Positions 9,078-17,604 of a stretch of DNA of 55,238 nucleotides are shown one piece after another. The position numbers and the translations under genes are program-made. Location of the stretch: positions 1 through 55,238 of the forward strand of contig JAFGEZ010000002.1 in NCBI GenBank assembly GCA_016931295.1, read 5' to 3'. Under the pieces are notes generated by a model. It ran no database searches and was not told the DNA's origin. It saw only the letters and a list, made by a program, of their open reading frames with translations. Position 1 is the stretch's first letter, and each line of letters begins with the position of its first letter. The DNA comes from Candidatus Krumholzibacteriota bacterium (lineage in GTDB: Bacteria; Krumholzibacteriota; Krumholzibacteriia; Krumholzibacteriales; Krumholzibacteriaceae).

Positions 9078-9848
9078 TCAGACCGCCTTGATCGGGCCTT
9101 CGGCGGTCCCCTCGATGAACTGTCTCACGATCGGATCCCGCGTCTCGCGGGTCTCCCCGGGCGTCCCGCTGAAGATGATCCGTCCGCCGTGCAGCATGGC
9201 GATGCGGTCGCCGACCTTGTACGCGCTCTTGATATCGTGCGTGACGACGACCGACGTGATGTTCAACTCCCGCTCGAGCCCCCTGATCAGTTCGTTGATG
9301 ACGTCCGACATGATCGGATCGAGGCCCGTGGTCGGCTCGTCGTAGAGGACCACGTCGGGATTCATCACCACCGCCCGCGCGAGACCCACCCGCTTCTTCA
9401 TCCCCCCGCTCAGCTCGGCCGGCATGGTGTCGTGGATCCCGGTCAGCCCGACGAGCCGCAGCTTCTCGCAGACGATGCGCTGGATCTCCTCTTCCCCGAG
9501 ATCGGTGTGCTTCCTGAGCGGCAGCCCCACGTTCTCCCCGACCGTCATCGAATCGAAGAGGGCCGCGCCCTGGAAGAGCATACCAAAGCGCATGCGCATT
9601 TCAAATATCTTTCTCCGCGAGAAATGCGTTATGTCGTTGTCCTCGAAAAAGATGGTGCCTTCGTCGGGGCGAAGCAGCCCCGTGATGTGCTTGAGCAGGA
9701 CGCTCTTGCCGCAGCCGCTCCGCCCGATCACGACGAGGGTCCGGCAACGCTCGATGTCGAGATCGAGACGGTCGAGCACGCGCGTGCCCTTGAAGGTCTT
9801 CGAGATCCCCCGCAGGCGGATGATCGGGTCGTCGCATTCCCAGTGCAC
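9078..9848 (-). CDS. mlaF: ABC transporter ATPase, MlaF-like
   Basis: This 256-residue ATPase energises the MCE lipid transporter. Walker A is GRSGCGKS, the signature is LSGGMKKRVGLARA (the MKKR form typical of MlaF), Walker B reads VVLYDEPTTGLDP, and the H-loop is VVTHD. The start codon is GTG at 9848 with an excellent GGGGAGG site. It lies 13 bases after mlaE and 21 bases before mlaD, as expected for one transport unit. Confidence 0.94.
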   Translation of the reverse strand: MHWECDDPIIRLRGISKTFKGTRVLDRLDLDIERCRTLVVIGRSGCGKSVLLKHITGLLRPDEGTIFFEDNDITHFSRRKIFEMRMRFGMLFQGAALFDSMTVGENVGLPLRKHTDLGEEEIQRIVCEKLRLVGLTGIHDTMPAELSGGMKKRVGLARAVVMNPDVVLYDEPTTGLDPIMSDVINELIRGLERELNITSVVVTHDIKSAYKVGDRIAMLHGGRIIFSGTPGETRETRDPIVRQFIEGTAEGPIKAV

Positions 9849-9861
9849 CGTCTCACCTCCC

Positions 9862-10650
9862 CTATTCCGGGGCGAACAGGACCCGGAATATCAGCGTCGC
9901 AAGCAGGTAGTTGGAGACGAGGATGAGCAGGCAGGAGGAGACGACGGCCCGCATCGTCGAGATCCCGACCCCCTCGGCGCCTCCCCGCGTGGCGAATCCG
10001 TTGTAGCAGCCCATCAGGGCGATGATGAAGCCGAAGACGAAGGTCTTCATCAGCCCGCCCACGACGTCCTGGTACCGGAAGAGGAGCTTGAGCCCGTTGG
10101 CGAACATCGCGTACCCGACGCCCATCGAGATCTTCGAGACGACCATCCCCCCGACGATGGCGAGCAGGTCGGAGAAGATCGTGAGAACGGGCAGCATGAT
10201 CGTCGCCGCCACCATGCGCGGGAGGACGAGATACTCGATCGGGTCGATGGCGATCATCTCCATCGCGTCGATCTGCTCGGTGACCTTCATCGTGCCGAGC
10301 TCGGCGGCGATCGCCGCGCTCACCCGCCCGCCCACCACGAGGGCGGTGAGGACGGGGCCGAGTTCGAGCGTGACCGTCTTGCCCACGACGGCGCCAACGT
10401 AGTGGAGGGGGATGTAGCCGTGGAACTGGTAGGCCGCCTGGACGGCCGTGACGGCGCCGACGAACAGCGAGGTGACGACGACGAGCGGGATCGAGCCGAT
10501 GCCGATCTTCTCCATCTGGTCGAAGGTGTTGCGCATGTTGCGGAAGAGCTTCGGGACCGACTGCACCAGCTGCCAGAAGAGGATCGAGATGCCACCGATC
10601 TCTTCGACGAACCCGAGGAAGAACCTGCCGAGCATCGCGAGCAGTCTCAT
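9862..10650 (-). CDS. mlaE: ABC transporter permease, MlaE family
   Basis: The 262-residue inner-membrane permease has about five or six hydrophobic segments. It carries the MlaE-family landmarks VTSLFVGAVTAVQAAYQF, ELGPVLTALVVGGRVSAAIAAELGTMKVTEQIDAM and the C-terminal GCYNGFATRGGAEGVG loop. It pairs with the MlaF-like ATPase immediately downstream. The N-terminal stretch MLGRFFLGFVEEIGG is amphipathic, as in other family members. dnaB ends 33 bases upstream, so the transport genes appear to be co-transcribed with replication genes. Confidence 0.94.
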   Translation of the reverse strand: MRLLAMLGRFFLGFVEEIGGISILFWQLVQSVPKLFRNMRNTFDQMEKIGIGSIPLVVVTSLFVGAVTAVQAAYQFHGYIPLHYVGAVVGKTVTLELGPVLTALVVGGRVSAAIAAELGTMKVTEQIDAMEMIAIDPIEYLVLPRMVAATIMLPVLTIFSDLLAIVGGMVVSKISMGVGYAMFANGLKLLFRYQDVVGGLMKTFVFGFIIALMGCYNGFATRGGAEGVGISTMRAVVSSCLLILVSNYLLATLIFRVLFAPE

Positions 10651-10683
10651 CCGGTCACCTCCGCGGCCCCGCGGGGCCGTCGG

Positions 10684-12087
10684 TCAGGTCTCGAAGTACT
10701 CGTCGCCGCCGCCCCCGCCGGCGCCCACCGGCGCGGCGAGCGACCGGAACCGCGTATACTGCTTCTCGAAGAGCAGGTTGACCGTGCCGGTCGGACCGTT
10801 CCGCTGCTTGCCGATGATGAGCTCGGCGATCCCCTCCTTCTCGGGGTCGCCCGGGTCGTAGAACTCCGGCCGGTAGAGGAAGAGGACGAGATCGGCGTCC
10901 TGCTCGATCGCGCCGGACTCGCGGAGGTCGGAGAGCATCGGGCGCTTGTCGCCGCCGCGCGACTCGACGGCGCGGCTGAGCTGCGAGAGGGCGAGGACGG
11001 GGATGTCGAGCTCCTTCGCGAGCGCCTTGAGGGAGCGGGAGATCGAGGAGATCTCCTGCTGCCGGTTCTCCGACCGCTCGCTCGCCCGGGCGAGCTGGAG
11101 ATAATCGACGACGACCATCGCCAGGTCGTGCTCGGCCTTGAGCCGCCGCGCGCGCGCCCGCATGTCGAGGGTCGTGATCGCCGGGGCGTCGTCGATGAAG
11201 ATGGGCGCCTCGGAGAGGAGCCCGGCGGCGTTCGTCAGCCGCTCGATGTCCTTGGCCGAGGTGAAGCCGCGGCGGACCTTCTGCGCGTCGACCTGCGCCT
11301 CGGCGCAGAGGAGACGCTGGACGAGGAGCTCGCGGGACATTTCCAGGCTGAAGATCGCCACGGGCTTGCGGTCGACGAGGGAGACGTGCTGCGCGACGTT
11401 CAGGGCGAAGCTCGTCTTCCCCATCGACGGCCGCCCCGCGATGATGACGAAGTCGCTCTGGTGGAAGCCGGCCGTGTACTTGTCGAGGTCGAGGAACCCG
11501 CTCGAGATCCCCGTGACGCTCTCGCGCGTCTCGTGGATGCGCTGGATCTCCTCGAAGCGCTCCTTGAGGATCTCCTTGATGTGGGTGAACCCCGAGGTGA
11601 CGCGGTTCTCCGAGATGCGGAAGATCTTCTGCTCGGCCTCGTCGAGGATCGTGTCGGCCGGTTCCCCGGCGCGGTAGCACTCGCCGGCGATCTCGGTGGA
11701 GGCGCGGATCAGCTGCCGGAGGATGTGCTTCTCGAGCACGATGTTCGCGTAGTACTCGATGTTCGCCGCTGTCGGCACGGAGTCGACGAGCTCGGTGAGC
11801 GCGCCGGGGCCGCCGATCGCATCGAGATCGCCGGCGCGGCGCAGCTCCTCAGAGAGGGTCATCGCGTCGATCGGTTCGCGCCGCATGAAGAGCGCGATCA
11901 TCGCCCGGTAGACGCGCCCGTGCGCCGGGCGGTAGAAGGCCTCGGGCGGGAGGATCTCGATCGCCCGGGTCGCCGCCTCCTGCTCGAGGAGGATGCCGCC
12001 GAGCACCGCGCGCTCGGCGTCGACCGCCTGCGGGGGCACGCGGTCGATGACCGCGTCGGGGGCGGTCTGCCCTGTCGTCTTCGCCAT
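10684..12087 (-). CDS. dnaB: Replicative DNA helicase
   Basis: DnaB unwinds DNA at the replication fork as a hexamer. The 467-residue product has the N-terminal primase-interaction domain (PPQAVDAERAVLGGILL) and a RecA-like C-terminal ATPase with Walker A at GRPSMGKTS (K224), MVVVDYLQL, QLSRAVESR and the Arg-finger region near the end. The glycine run close to the C-terminus (GAGGGGGDEYFET) looks like a flexible tail. No intein is visible. It lies between the glycosylase gene and mlaE. Confidence 0.97.
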   Translation of the reverse strand: MAKTTGQTAPDAVIDRVPPQAVDAERAVLGGILLEQEAATRAIEILPPEAFYRPAHGRVYRAMIALFMRREPIDAMTLSEELRRAGDLDAIGGPGALTELVDSVPTAANIEYYANIVLEKHILRQLIRASTEIAGECYRAGEPADTILDEAEQKIFRISENRVTSGFTHIKEILKERFEEIQRIHETRESVTGISSGFLDLDKYTAGFHQSDFVIIAGRPSMGKTSFALNVAQHVSLVDRKPVAIFSLEMSRELLVQRLLCAEAQVDAQKVRRGFTSAKDIERLTNAAGLLSEAPIFIDDAPAITTLDMRARARRLKAEHDLAMVVVDYLQLARASERSENRQQEISSISRSLKALAKELDIPVLALSQLSRAVESRGGDKRPMLSDLRESGAIEQDADLVLFLYRPEFYDPGDPEKEGIAELIIGKQRNGPTGTVNLLFEKQYTRFRSLAAPVGAGGGGGDEYFET

Positions 12088-12129
12088 CGTCGCCTGTCCT
12101 TCCGGCGGCCGTCCCGTCGGCTCCGCCCG

Positions 12130-12978
12130 TTACCCCGCCATCTCCTCGTCGTAGAGTTTCCGGACGAGCTGGATGTCCTCCCAGGCGGCCCGCTTGAGGT
12201 TCGGGTTGCGGAGCAGGGCGGCCGGGTGGTACGTCACGAGGACGCGGATGTCGTCGTAGTAGTGGACCCCCCCGCGGAGCACCTTGAGGGACGCGTTCCG
12301 CTTGAGGAGGTTCTGCCCCGCCACGCGCCCGAGGGCGACGATCAGGACGGGATCGATCAACTCGAGCTGCCGCCGCAGCCACGCCTCGCACGCCTCGACC
12401 TCCCCCTCGAGGGGATCGCGGTTGTTCGGCGGACGGCACTTCAGGATGTTCGTGATGTAGACGTCGTCGCGGTCGAAGCCGACCGAGGCGAGTATCTTCG
12501 TCAGAAGCTGGCCCGCGCGGCCGACGAAGGGCTCCCCGGAGAGGTCCTCGTCGCGGCCCGGGGCCTCGCCGATGAAGACGATCCGTCTGGCGGCGTTTCC
12601 CGCGCCGAAGACGGTCTTCGTGCGCGTCTCCCGGAGCGCGCACTTCGCGCAGGCGGCCACGGCCGCCTCGAGTTCGCCGAGGTCCATGTCGTCGTCTTCC
12701 GCGGGGGAGGCCGCCGGCGCTCCGCCGAAGAGCCCCGCCTGCGCGGGGGCCGTCCGGCGCCGGATGCACGGTGCGTTCCCGGCCGGCGCGTTCGCGTTTC
12801 GCGTTTCCTTCCGCGCCGCCGGCGCGTTCCCGGCTTGCTCGTTCCCGGCCGTCGCAATCCCCGGCGCCGGGATTTCCTCGCCCGCGACCCGGTAGACGAC
12901 CGCGGCCCCCGCCGCGCGCCGGCGGGCGAGCCACGCGCGCGCCGCAACGACCGTTTCCCTCTCCGTCTTGTCCGTCAC
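12130..12978 (-). CDS. Family 4 (Fe-S) uracil-DNA glycosylase
   Basis: The C-terminal 190 residues of this 282-residue protein are a family 4 uracil-DNA glycosylase, which removes uracil from DNA. The uracil-pocket motif GEAPGRDEDLSGEPFVGRAGQLL is present, followed by the late motif VTYHPAALLR. Four cysteines suited to the [4Fe-4S] cluster are seen: CAKC, ILKCRPPNNRDP and ACEAWL. The first 90 residues are a low-complexity Ala/Gly/Asn/Arg stretch with repeated AGNAPA-like units; long N-terminal extensions occur in the phage-SPO1-polymerase-like group. The GTG start overlaps the coaBC stop (GTGA). Confidence 0.92.
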   Translation of the reverse strand: MTDKTERETVVAARAWLARRRAAGAAVVYRVAGEEIPAPGIATAGNEQAGNAPAARKETRNANAPAGNAPCIRRRTAPAQAGLFGGAPAASPAEDDDMDLGELEAAVAACAKCALRETRTKTVFGAGNAARRIVFIGEAPGRDEDLSGEPFVGRAGQLLTKILASVGFDRDDVYITNILKCRPPNNRDPLEGEVEACEAWLRRQLELIDPVLIVALGRVAGQNLLKRNASLKVLRGGVHYYDDIRVLVTYHPAALLRNPNLKRAAWEDIQLVRKLYDEEMAG

Positions 12979-14219
12979 GACCGGCCCTTCCGTGCGCGCG
13001 CACCGACGACGGCGTCTATGATCCGCGCCGCCGCCTCGTCTTTCGACACGACGGGCGTCTCGAAGAGCTTCCGTTGCCCGCCGAACACGGCGACGGCGTT
13101 CGTGTCGACGCCGAATCCCGTCTTCTCGCCGACGCGGTTCAGAACGAGAAGGTCGCACTTCTTGTCGGCGAGCTTCCGGCGCGCGTTCCGCTCGGCGTCC
13201 TCCGTCTCGAGGGCGAAGCCGACGACGAGCTGTCCCGGCTTCTTCCGTTCGGCGAGGGATGCGAGGATGTCGGGGACGGGGACGAGGTCGACGGCGAGCT
13301 GGCCGTTTTCCCGCTTGATCTTGTTTCCGGCTCGCCGGGCCGGCGTGAAATCGGCGACGGCCGCGGCCATCAAGAGGACGTCGCAGCGGGGAAAGGCGCG
13401 GCCGAGCGCCCGCTTCATCTCCGCAGCCGATCGCACCGCCGTGACGCGGTTTACCGCGGGCGCCGGGACGTCGACGGGACCGTGCACGAGGGTCACCCGC
13501 GCGCCCCGCCCGGCCGCCTCGCGCGCGAGGGCGAAGCCCATCCGCCCGGAGGATCGGTTCGAGAGGTAGCGGACCGGATCGATCTCCTCCTCGGTCCGGC
13601 CGGCCGAGACGAGAACGCGCACGCCGTCGAGGTCGCCCGGCGCGAGAAGAACCCCGAGGGCCCGGACGATCTCCTCCGGCTCGGCCATGCGCCCCGCGCC
13701 GGCCTCGCCGCACGCGAGGTGACCCGTGCCGGGCTCGACGAAGCGCCGCCCGTCGGCGGCGAGTCGTTCGACGTTGCGGCGGACGGGGGCGGAAACCCAC
13801 ATCGCCTCGTTCATCGAGGGAGCGATCAGGAGGGGCGCCCGCAGGGCGAGGATCGTCGTCGTCGCGAGGTCGTCGGCGATCCCCGCGGCGGCCTTCGCGA
13901 GCAGGTCGGCCGTCGCCGGGGCGACGACCGCCGCGTCGGCCCAGTTCGCCAGCTCGATGTGGCGCACGCCGCCGCCGTCGGGCGATTCGAAGACATCGGT
14001 GCAGACGGGATGTTCCGAGAGGACGTCGAAGGTCAGGGGCTGCACGAAGCGGACGGCGCCGGCGGTCATGACGACGCGCACCGACGCGCCGGCCCGCCTG
14101 AGCAGACGCACGAGGGAGGCGGACTTGTAGGCGGCGATGCCGCCGGTCACGAAGAGCAGGATGCGCGCGCCGGCGAGCGGACCGTTCCCGCCCTTACTCC
14201 TCCTCCGCCTCGTCTGCAT
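12975..14219 (-). CDS. coaBC: Bifunctional phosphopantothenoylcysteine decarboxylase/phosphopantothenate-cysteine ligase
   Basis: CoaBC carries out two consecutive steps of coenzyme A synthesis. In the 414-residue product the N-terminal half is the flavin-dependent decarboxylase: TGGIAAYKSA, the active-site APSMNEAMW, and GTGHLACGEAGAGRM with the essential Cys. The C-terminal half is the CTP-dependent ligase (VSAGRTEEEIDPVRYLSNRSSGRMG; MAAAVADFTP). The ATG at 14219 overlaps the end of rpoZ by 26 bases. No good start lies further in, so the overlap is probably real. Confidence 0.95.
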   Translation of the reverse strand: MQTRRRRSKGGNGPLAGARILLFVTGGIAAYKSASLVRLLRRAGASVRVVMTAGAVRFVQPLTFDVLSEHPVCTDVFESPDGGGVRHIELANWADAAVVAPATADLLAKAAAGIADDLATTTILALRAPLLIAPSMNEAMWVSAPVRRNVERLAADGRRFVEPGTGHLACGEAGAGRMAEPEEIVRALGVLLAPGDLDGVRVLVSAGRTEEEIDPVRYLSNRSSGRMGFALAREAAGRGARVTLVHGPVDVPAPAVNRVTAVRSAAEMKRALGRAFPRCDVLLMAAAVADFTPARRAGNKIKRENGQLAVDLVPVPDILASLAERKKPGQLVVGFALETEDAERNARRKLADKKCDLLVLNRVGEKTGFGVDTNAVAVFGGQRKLFETPVVSKDEAAARIIDAVVGARARKGRS

Positions 14220-14412
14220 ACGCGAACTTCACTTTCCCGTCGATGAGACGGTTCATCGCGATGGTGGTCGGCTTCATCTCGATCTCCTCGCCGGAGAGAC
14301 GGATGATCGTATTGATCCGCCGCGCCTCTTTCGCGATCACCCGGATGGCCTCGTAGCGGTTCGGAATCCTGTCGAGCACCTTTTCCAGCGCCCGTGTCTC
14401 CTTCTGCGGCAT
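14194..14412 (-). CDS. rpoZ: RNA polymerase omega subunit
   Basis: The 72-residue product matches RpoZ, which helps assemble the beta' subunit. Key features are the N-terminal region RALEKVLDRIPNRYEAIRV, the conserved run AKEARRIN, and EMKPTTIAMNRLIDGKVKF. The ATG at 14412 is preceded by GGGAGAGG. Its place between gmk and coaBC is the common bacterial gene order, which supports the call despite the small size. An acidic tail (ADEAEEE) ends the protein. Confidence 0.92.
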   Translation of the reverse strand: MPQKETRALEKVLDRIPNRYEAIRVIAKEARRINTIIRLSGEEIEMKPTTIAMNRLIDGKVKFAYADEAEEE

Positions 14413-14510
14413 CTGCCTCTCCCGTGTTTCCTCGTTGCGCGCCCCCGCGGGCGGTGCCGGCCCGCCGGCGGCGCCGGCGGCTCCGTTCGGGTCGTTGTCC
14501 CGGGAACTGA

Positions 14511-14541
14511 TATTATTAATACAATCCGGGGAGAATATCAA
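14511..14541 (-). promoter_or_regulatory. Possible sigma70 promoter for rpoZ-coaBC
   Basis: On the minus strand TTGATA (14536-14541) stands upstream of an AT-rich block, TATTAATAATA (about 14511-14522). This is the only AT-rich patch in the 131-base gmk-rpoZ gap. The -10 match is only partial at ideal spacing, so an internal promoter is likely but not certain. Confidence 0.35.
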
Positions 14542-14543
14542 CG

Positions 14544-15128
14544 TTAAAAGACCGCGCGTGCCCGGCGAAGCGACTCTGCCCGCAGGATGGCGAGAACGTC
14601 GTCGACGCATCGCTCGAGTCGGTCGTTGACGACGACGTAGTCGTACATCTCGCTGAATCCCGTCTCCCACGCGGCCTTTTCGAGCCGCCGGGCGACGACC
14701 TCCTCGTCGTCCGTCCCCCGGCCGCGCAGCCGTTTCCCGAGCGCTTGCTCCGACGGCGGGAGGAGGAAGACGAGAACGGCCTCGGGGCGCTTCCGCTTGA
14801 CCTCCGTGCCTCCCTGCACGTCGATCTCGAGAAGGACGCAATCGCCGCCGCCGAGGGCGCGGTCGACGAATCCGGCCGGTGTGCCGTAGAGGTGGCCGTG
14901 GACCTCGGCCCACTCGAGGAACTCGCCCGCCTCGCGGCGCCGCTCGAATTCCCCGCTGTCGACGAAGACGTAGGCCTCGCCGTCGGTCTCCTCCCCGCGC
15001 GGCGGCCGCGTGGTCACCGAGACCGACGAAACGATCTTCCCGCCCCGCTCGAGGACGCGGGCGGCGACGGTCGACTTGCCGACGCCCGAGGGGCCGGAGA
15101 TCACCAGGATGAACGTCCGCCGCGTCAT
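14544..15128 (-). CDS. gmk: Guanylate kinase
   Basis: Gmk phosphorylates GMP to GDP. The 194-residue product has the P-loop [10 protein letters not shown], the GMP-binding segment [20 protein letters not shown] and the lid/late motif region. The length is typical. The ATG at 15128 has GGAGGAG upstream and overlaps the stop of the RemA-like gene by four bases (ATGA). A longer frame from 15161 has no homology. The order yicC-remA-gmk-rpoZ-coaBC is common among bacteria. Confidence 0.95.
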   Translation of the reverse strand: MTRRTFILVISGPSGVGKSTVAARVLERGGKIVSSVSVTTRPPRGEETDGEAYVFVDSGEFERRREAGEFLEWAEVHGHLYGTPAGFVDRALGGGDCVLLEIDVQGGTEVKRKRPEAVLVFLLPPSEQALGKRLRGRGTDDEEVVARRLEKAAWETGFSEMYDYVVVNDRLERCVDDVLAILRAESLRRARAVF

Positions 15129-15379
15129 CGCTCCTCCGCTCCCCCCCGCCGCTCGTTCCACCGCTGGGCGATCGTCTCCACCGCGACGGCGGAGAGGATG
15201 ACGTGGTCGGTGCTCGTGACGATGACGGCCCGCGTCTTGCGCCCCTGGGTGGCGTCGATGAGCTTGCCCGCCTGGCGGGCCTCCTCGCGGCGGCGGCGCA
15301 TCGGCGCCGAGTCCGCGCCGACGACGGCGACGACCTTGTCCGCCGCGACGACGTTTCCGAATCCGATGTTCAGCAGCAT
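15125..15379 (-). CDS. remA: RemA-like (DUF370) small regulator
   Basis: The 84-residue product begins [20 protein letters not shown] and contains the conserved [20 protein letters not shown] and DHVILSAV blocks of the RemA/DUF370 family. In Bacillus, RemA is a DNA-binding activator of matrix genes that forms oligomeric rings. Outside Firmicutes its role is less clear, so only the family is firm. It lies between yicC and gmk, its usual neighbourhood. Confidence 0.88.
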   Translation of the reverse strand: MLLNIGFGNVVAADKVVAVVGADSAPMRRRREEARQAGKLIDATQGRKTRAVIVTSTDHVILSAVAVETIAQRWNERRGGAEER

Positions 15380-15416
15380 GGCCCCTCCCGCCGGGCGCCG
15401 ATCCCGGCCGCGCCGG

Positions 15417-16292
15417 TCATTCGAGGTTCTGGACCTGCTCGCGGATCTTCTCCACCGCTTCCTTCACGTTGATGGCGTCGCGGATGATCGCCGCCTCGGT
15501 CGCCTTGTTGCCCATCGTCGTCGCCTCGCGGTGGATCTCCTGCAGGAGGAAGGTGAGCTTCTTCGCCACCTCGCCCCCCGTGGAGAGGACGTGGCCGAAC
15601 TGCTCGAGGTGGCTCTTGAGACGGACGATCTCCTCGGAGAAGTCGGCCCGGTCGGCCATGATCGCCGCCTCGGTGGCCCAGCGCTGCTCGTCGATCTCCT
15701 GGTTCTCGACGATCTGGGCGAGACGGCGGCGCGCCCGCTCGACGGCCGCCGCGAGGGCCGCCGGGGCGTTCTTCTCGATCCGCGCCGCGGTCTTGCCGAT
15801 CCCCTTGAGCCGGCGGGCGATGTCGGCCTCGAGGGCGGCTCCCTCCCGCCGTCTCATCTCCACGCACCGGTCGGCCGCCTCGTCGAGGGCCTTCCTGGCG
15901 ATCCGCCACAGGGCCGTGGGCGGCGCGCTCTCGGGGCCGTTCGAGAAGGCGTCGGGCAAAGAGAGGAGCGTGTTGATGTCGACCGTGCCGGGGATCTTCT
16001 CGCGCTTCGCGAAGGCCTGGAGCTCCCGGAAGGCTCGCCGGAGGAAGGCGCGGTCGATCCCGGCGGCCGCCGCCTCCGTCCCGCGGTCGACCGAGACGTT
16101 GACGTAGACGTGCCCGCGTCCGAGCTTGCGCCGGAGGAGCTTCTCCACCTCGGTCTCGTAGCCGCTCAGGGGCCGCGGCATGCGGATCGAGAAATCGATG
16201 AACCGGTGGTTGACCGTCCTGATCTCCGCCGCCACCCTCCCGGCCTTCGACGTCGCCTCGCCCCTGCCGTATCCGGTCATGCTCGTGATCAT
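15417..16292 (-). CDS. yicC: YicC-family endoribonuclease
   Basis: The 291-residue protein starts [13 protein letters not shown], the hallmark of YicC/YloC proteins, and ends in the conserved [15 protein letters not shown]. The YicC_N and DUF1732 C-terminal regions are both present ([33 protein letters not shown]). E. coli YicC has been described as an endoribonuclease acting on small RNA. I start at 16292 because GGAG stands just before it and homology begins there; the open frame continues upstream through the promoter. It is the first gene of the long operon. Confidence 0.9.
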   Translation of the reverse strand: MITSMTGYGRGEATSKAGRVAAEIRTVNHRFIDFSIRMPRPLSGYETEVEKLLRRKLGRGHVYVNVSVDRGTEAAAAGIDRAFLRRAFRELQAFAKREKIPGTVDINTLLSLPDAFSNGPESAPPTALWRIARKALDEAADRCVEMRRREGAALEADIARRLKGIGKTAARIEKNAPAALAAAVERARRRLAQIVENQEIDEQRWATEAAIMADRADFSEEIVRLKSHLEQFGHVLSTGGEVAKKLTFLLQEIHREATTMGNKATEAAIIRDAINVKEAVEKIREQVQNLE

Positions 16293-16347
16293 GCATTCTC
16301 CTTGTCGGTCGTGCGTGCGGCGCGCCCGCCGGCGCGCGATCGACCGG

Positions 16348-16376
16348 ATGGTAGCGGCAACGCCCGCGGGATGCAA
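16348..16376 (-). promoter_or_regulatory. Sigma70 promoter of the yicC-to-cysS operon
   Basis: On the minus strand TTGCAT (16371-16376), a 17-base spacer and TACCAT (16348-16353) form a good sigma70 promoter. The start point would be near 16341, giving an untranslated leader of about 50 bases that contains a GC-rich dyad. It lies just past the terminator of the neighbouring transcript. Confidence 0.6.
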
Positions 16377-16393
16377 CGGCTTTCCGGCACCGG

Positions 16394-16425
16394 AAAAAAC
16401 GCGGGGATCCGCCCGGGATCCCCGC
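16394..16425 (-). terminator. Intrinsic terminator after the tandem secreted-protein genes
   Basis: A perfect 10-bp stem (16401-16410 with 16416-16425) and 5-base loop is followed on the minus strand by six T residues (16394-16399). It lies 26 bases beyond the stop of the 16452-17012 gene and isolates that transcript from the yicC operon. Confidence 0.85.
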
Positions 16426-16451
16426 GATCGTTTTCCGTCAGGCTGGCGCCG

Positions 16452-17012
16452 TCAGTCGAGCATCGACTTGATCGCCCCCCAGCTCGCCTCCTCGACGGCC
16501 GTTCCCATGCACTCGGCATCATCGAAGCCGTAGTTGATGTAGAGGTTCGTGAGGATGACGAGGGGCTCGAGGGGGTAGCCGGGCGTGCAGTTGGCGAACT
16601 GGTAGACGCCGACATCGGGGTGGGCGACGATCCGGACCGCCGTTTTCTCCGGACCGGTCACGTAGAGCAGCTGGTGTGCGATCCAGTACCAGTCGTACCG
16701 GCACTCGGTGAAGCAGACGCTGAGCCCGGAGGCGATGTTTCCGAGCGCCACCGAGATGATCGGATCGTGAAAAGTCACCGTGCTCTGGATGACGTTCGCC
16801 GGGTAGGCGATCATGTACTCGGCGCAGATCGAGCCGAGCTCGCCCGGAAGGGCCCAGATCCACATCTCGACCGGATAGAATCCGACGCCGGTGACGCACC
16901 ACGAGCCACGCTCGCCGTCGGCATAGAGGCCCATGTAGCCGAGGGGCACCATGGCGTTCGCCCCGGTCGCCGTCACGGCCAGGATGGCGGCGCCGAGAAG
17001 CAGCTTCTTCAT
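16452..17012 (-). CDS. Secreted protein of unknown function, tandem paralogue A
   Basis: The 186-residue product has a clear signal peptide (MKKLLLGAAILAVTATGANA). The mature part begins with MVPLGYMGLYADG and contains SWCVTG, FYPVEMWIWALPG, an AYPANVI block, several cysteines and the late block HPDVGVYQFANCTPGYP. The end EEASWGAIKSMLD is almost identical in its neighbour. It is aligned along its whole length with the 17044-17604 gene, also 186 residues, so the two arose by duplication. The conserved cysteines suggest disulfides in a periplasmic or surface protein. I do not recognise a named family. GGAAAGGA precedes the ATG. Confidence 0.85.
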   Translation of the reverse strand: MKKLLLGAAILAVTATGANAMVPLGYMGLYADGERGSWCVTGVGFYPVEMWIWALPGELGSICAEYMIAYPANVIQSTVTFHDPIISVALGNIASGLSVCFTECRYDWYWIAHQLLYVTGPEKTAVRIVAHPDVGVYQFANCTPGYPLEPLVILTNLYINYGFDDAECMGTAVEEASWGAIKSMLD

Positions 17013-17043
17013 GGTTTCCTTTCCGCCGGCGCGCGGCGCCGGC

Positions 17044-17604
17044 CTATTCGAGCATCGACTTGATCGCCCCCCAGCTCGCCGTCTCGACGGCGGTCGTCTG
17101 GCACTCGGGGAGCTCCGGTCCCGCGTTGAGGTAGAGATGCGTCAACGCCACGCAGGGCTCGGTCGGGAATCCCTCGTTGCAGTTGGCGAACTGGTAGACG
17201 CCGACGTCCGGGTGCCCGAGTATCTGGACGAATGTCAGCGTCGGATCGGAGACGTACAGCGTCTGGTGGAAGAACCAGAGCCACGATTCGTTGCACTCCT
17301 TGAGGCAGGCGCTCATGCCGCTGGCAAGGTCGCCCAGCGTGACCGAGATGGCGTCGGTGTTCGCCGTGACCGTGCTCGTGATGACGTTCGCCGGGTACCC
17401 GATCATGAACTCGGCGCAGATCTGCCCGTTGATGCCGGCCAGGCACCAGATCCACATCTCGACCGGGTAGAAGCCGGACCCCGTCGCGCACCACGTGCCG
17501 TGCGCGCCGTCGGCGTAGAGCCCCATGTATCCGAGCGGCGTCTGGGCGGTCGCGCCCGCGGCGAGCAGGATGCAGACGACGGCGATCGCGAATATCCTCT
17601 TCAT
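17044..17604 (-). CDS. Secreted protein of unknown function, tandem paralogue B
   Basis: The 186-residue product has the signal peptide MKRIFAIAVVCILLAAGATA and then TPLGYMGLYADG. It shares with paralogue A the blocks GFYPVEMWIW, YPANVI, HPDVGVYQFANC and ASWGAIKSML, and most cysteines; the middle sections differ most. It has an extra Cys in IWCLAG. The gene comes first in the pair, 31 bases before paralogue A, and a long leader precedes it. The function is unknown; nothing enzymatic is visible. Confidence 0.85.
   Translation of the reverse strand: MKRIFAIAVVCILLAAGATAQTPLGYMGLYADGAHGTWCATGSGFYPVEMWIWCLAGINGQICAEFMIGYPANVITSTVTANTDAISVTLGDLASGMSACLKECNESWLWFFHQTLYVSDPTLTFVQILGHPDVGVYQFANCNEGFPTEPCVALTHLYLNAGPELPECQTTAVETASWGAIKSMLE

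Noticed and set aside
9424-13569. Very long plus-strand frame opposite mlaF, mlaE, dnaB and the glycosylase
   Set aside because: It is opposite well-identified genes and its composition (Asp, Glu, Arg, Val) is that of an antisense frame.
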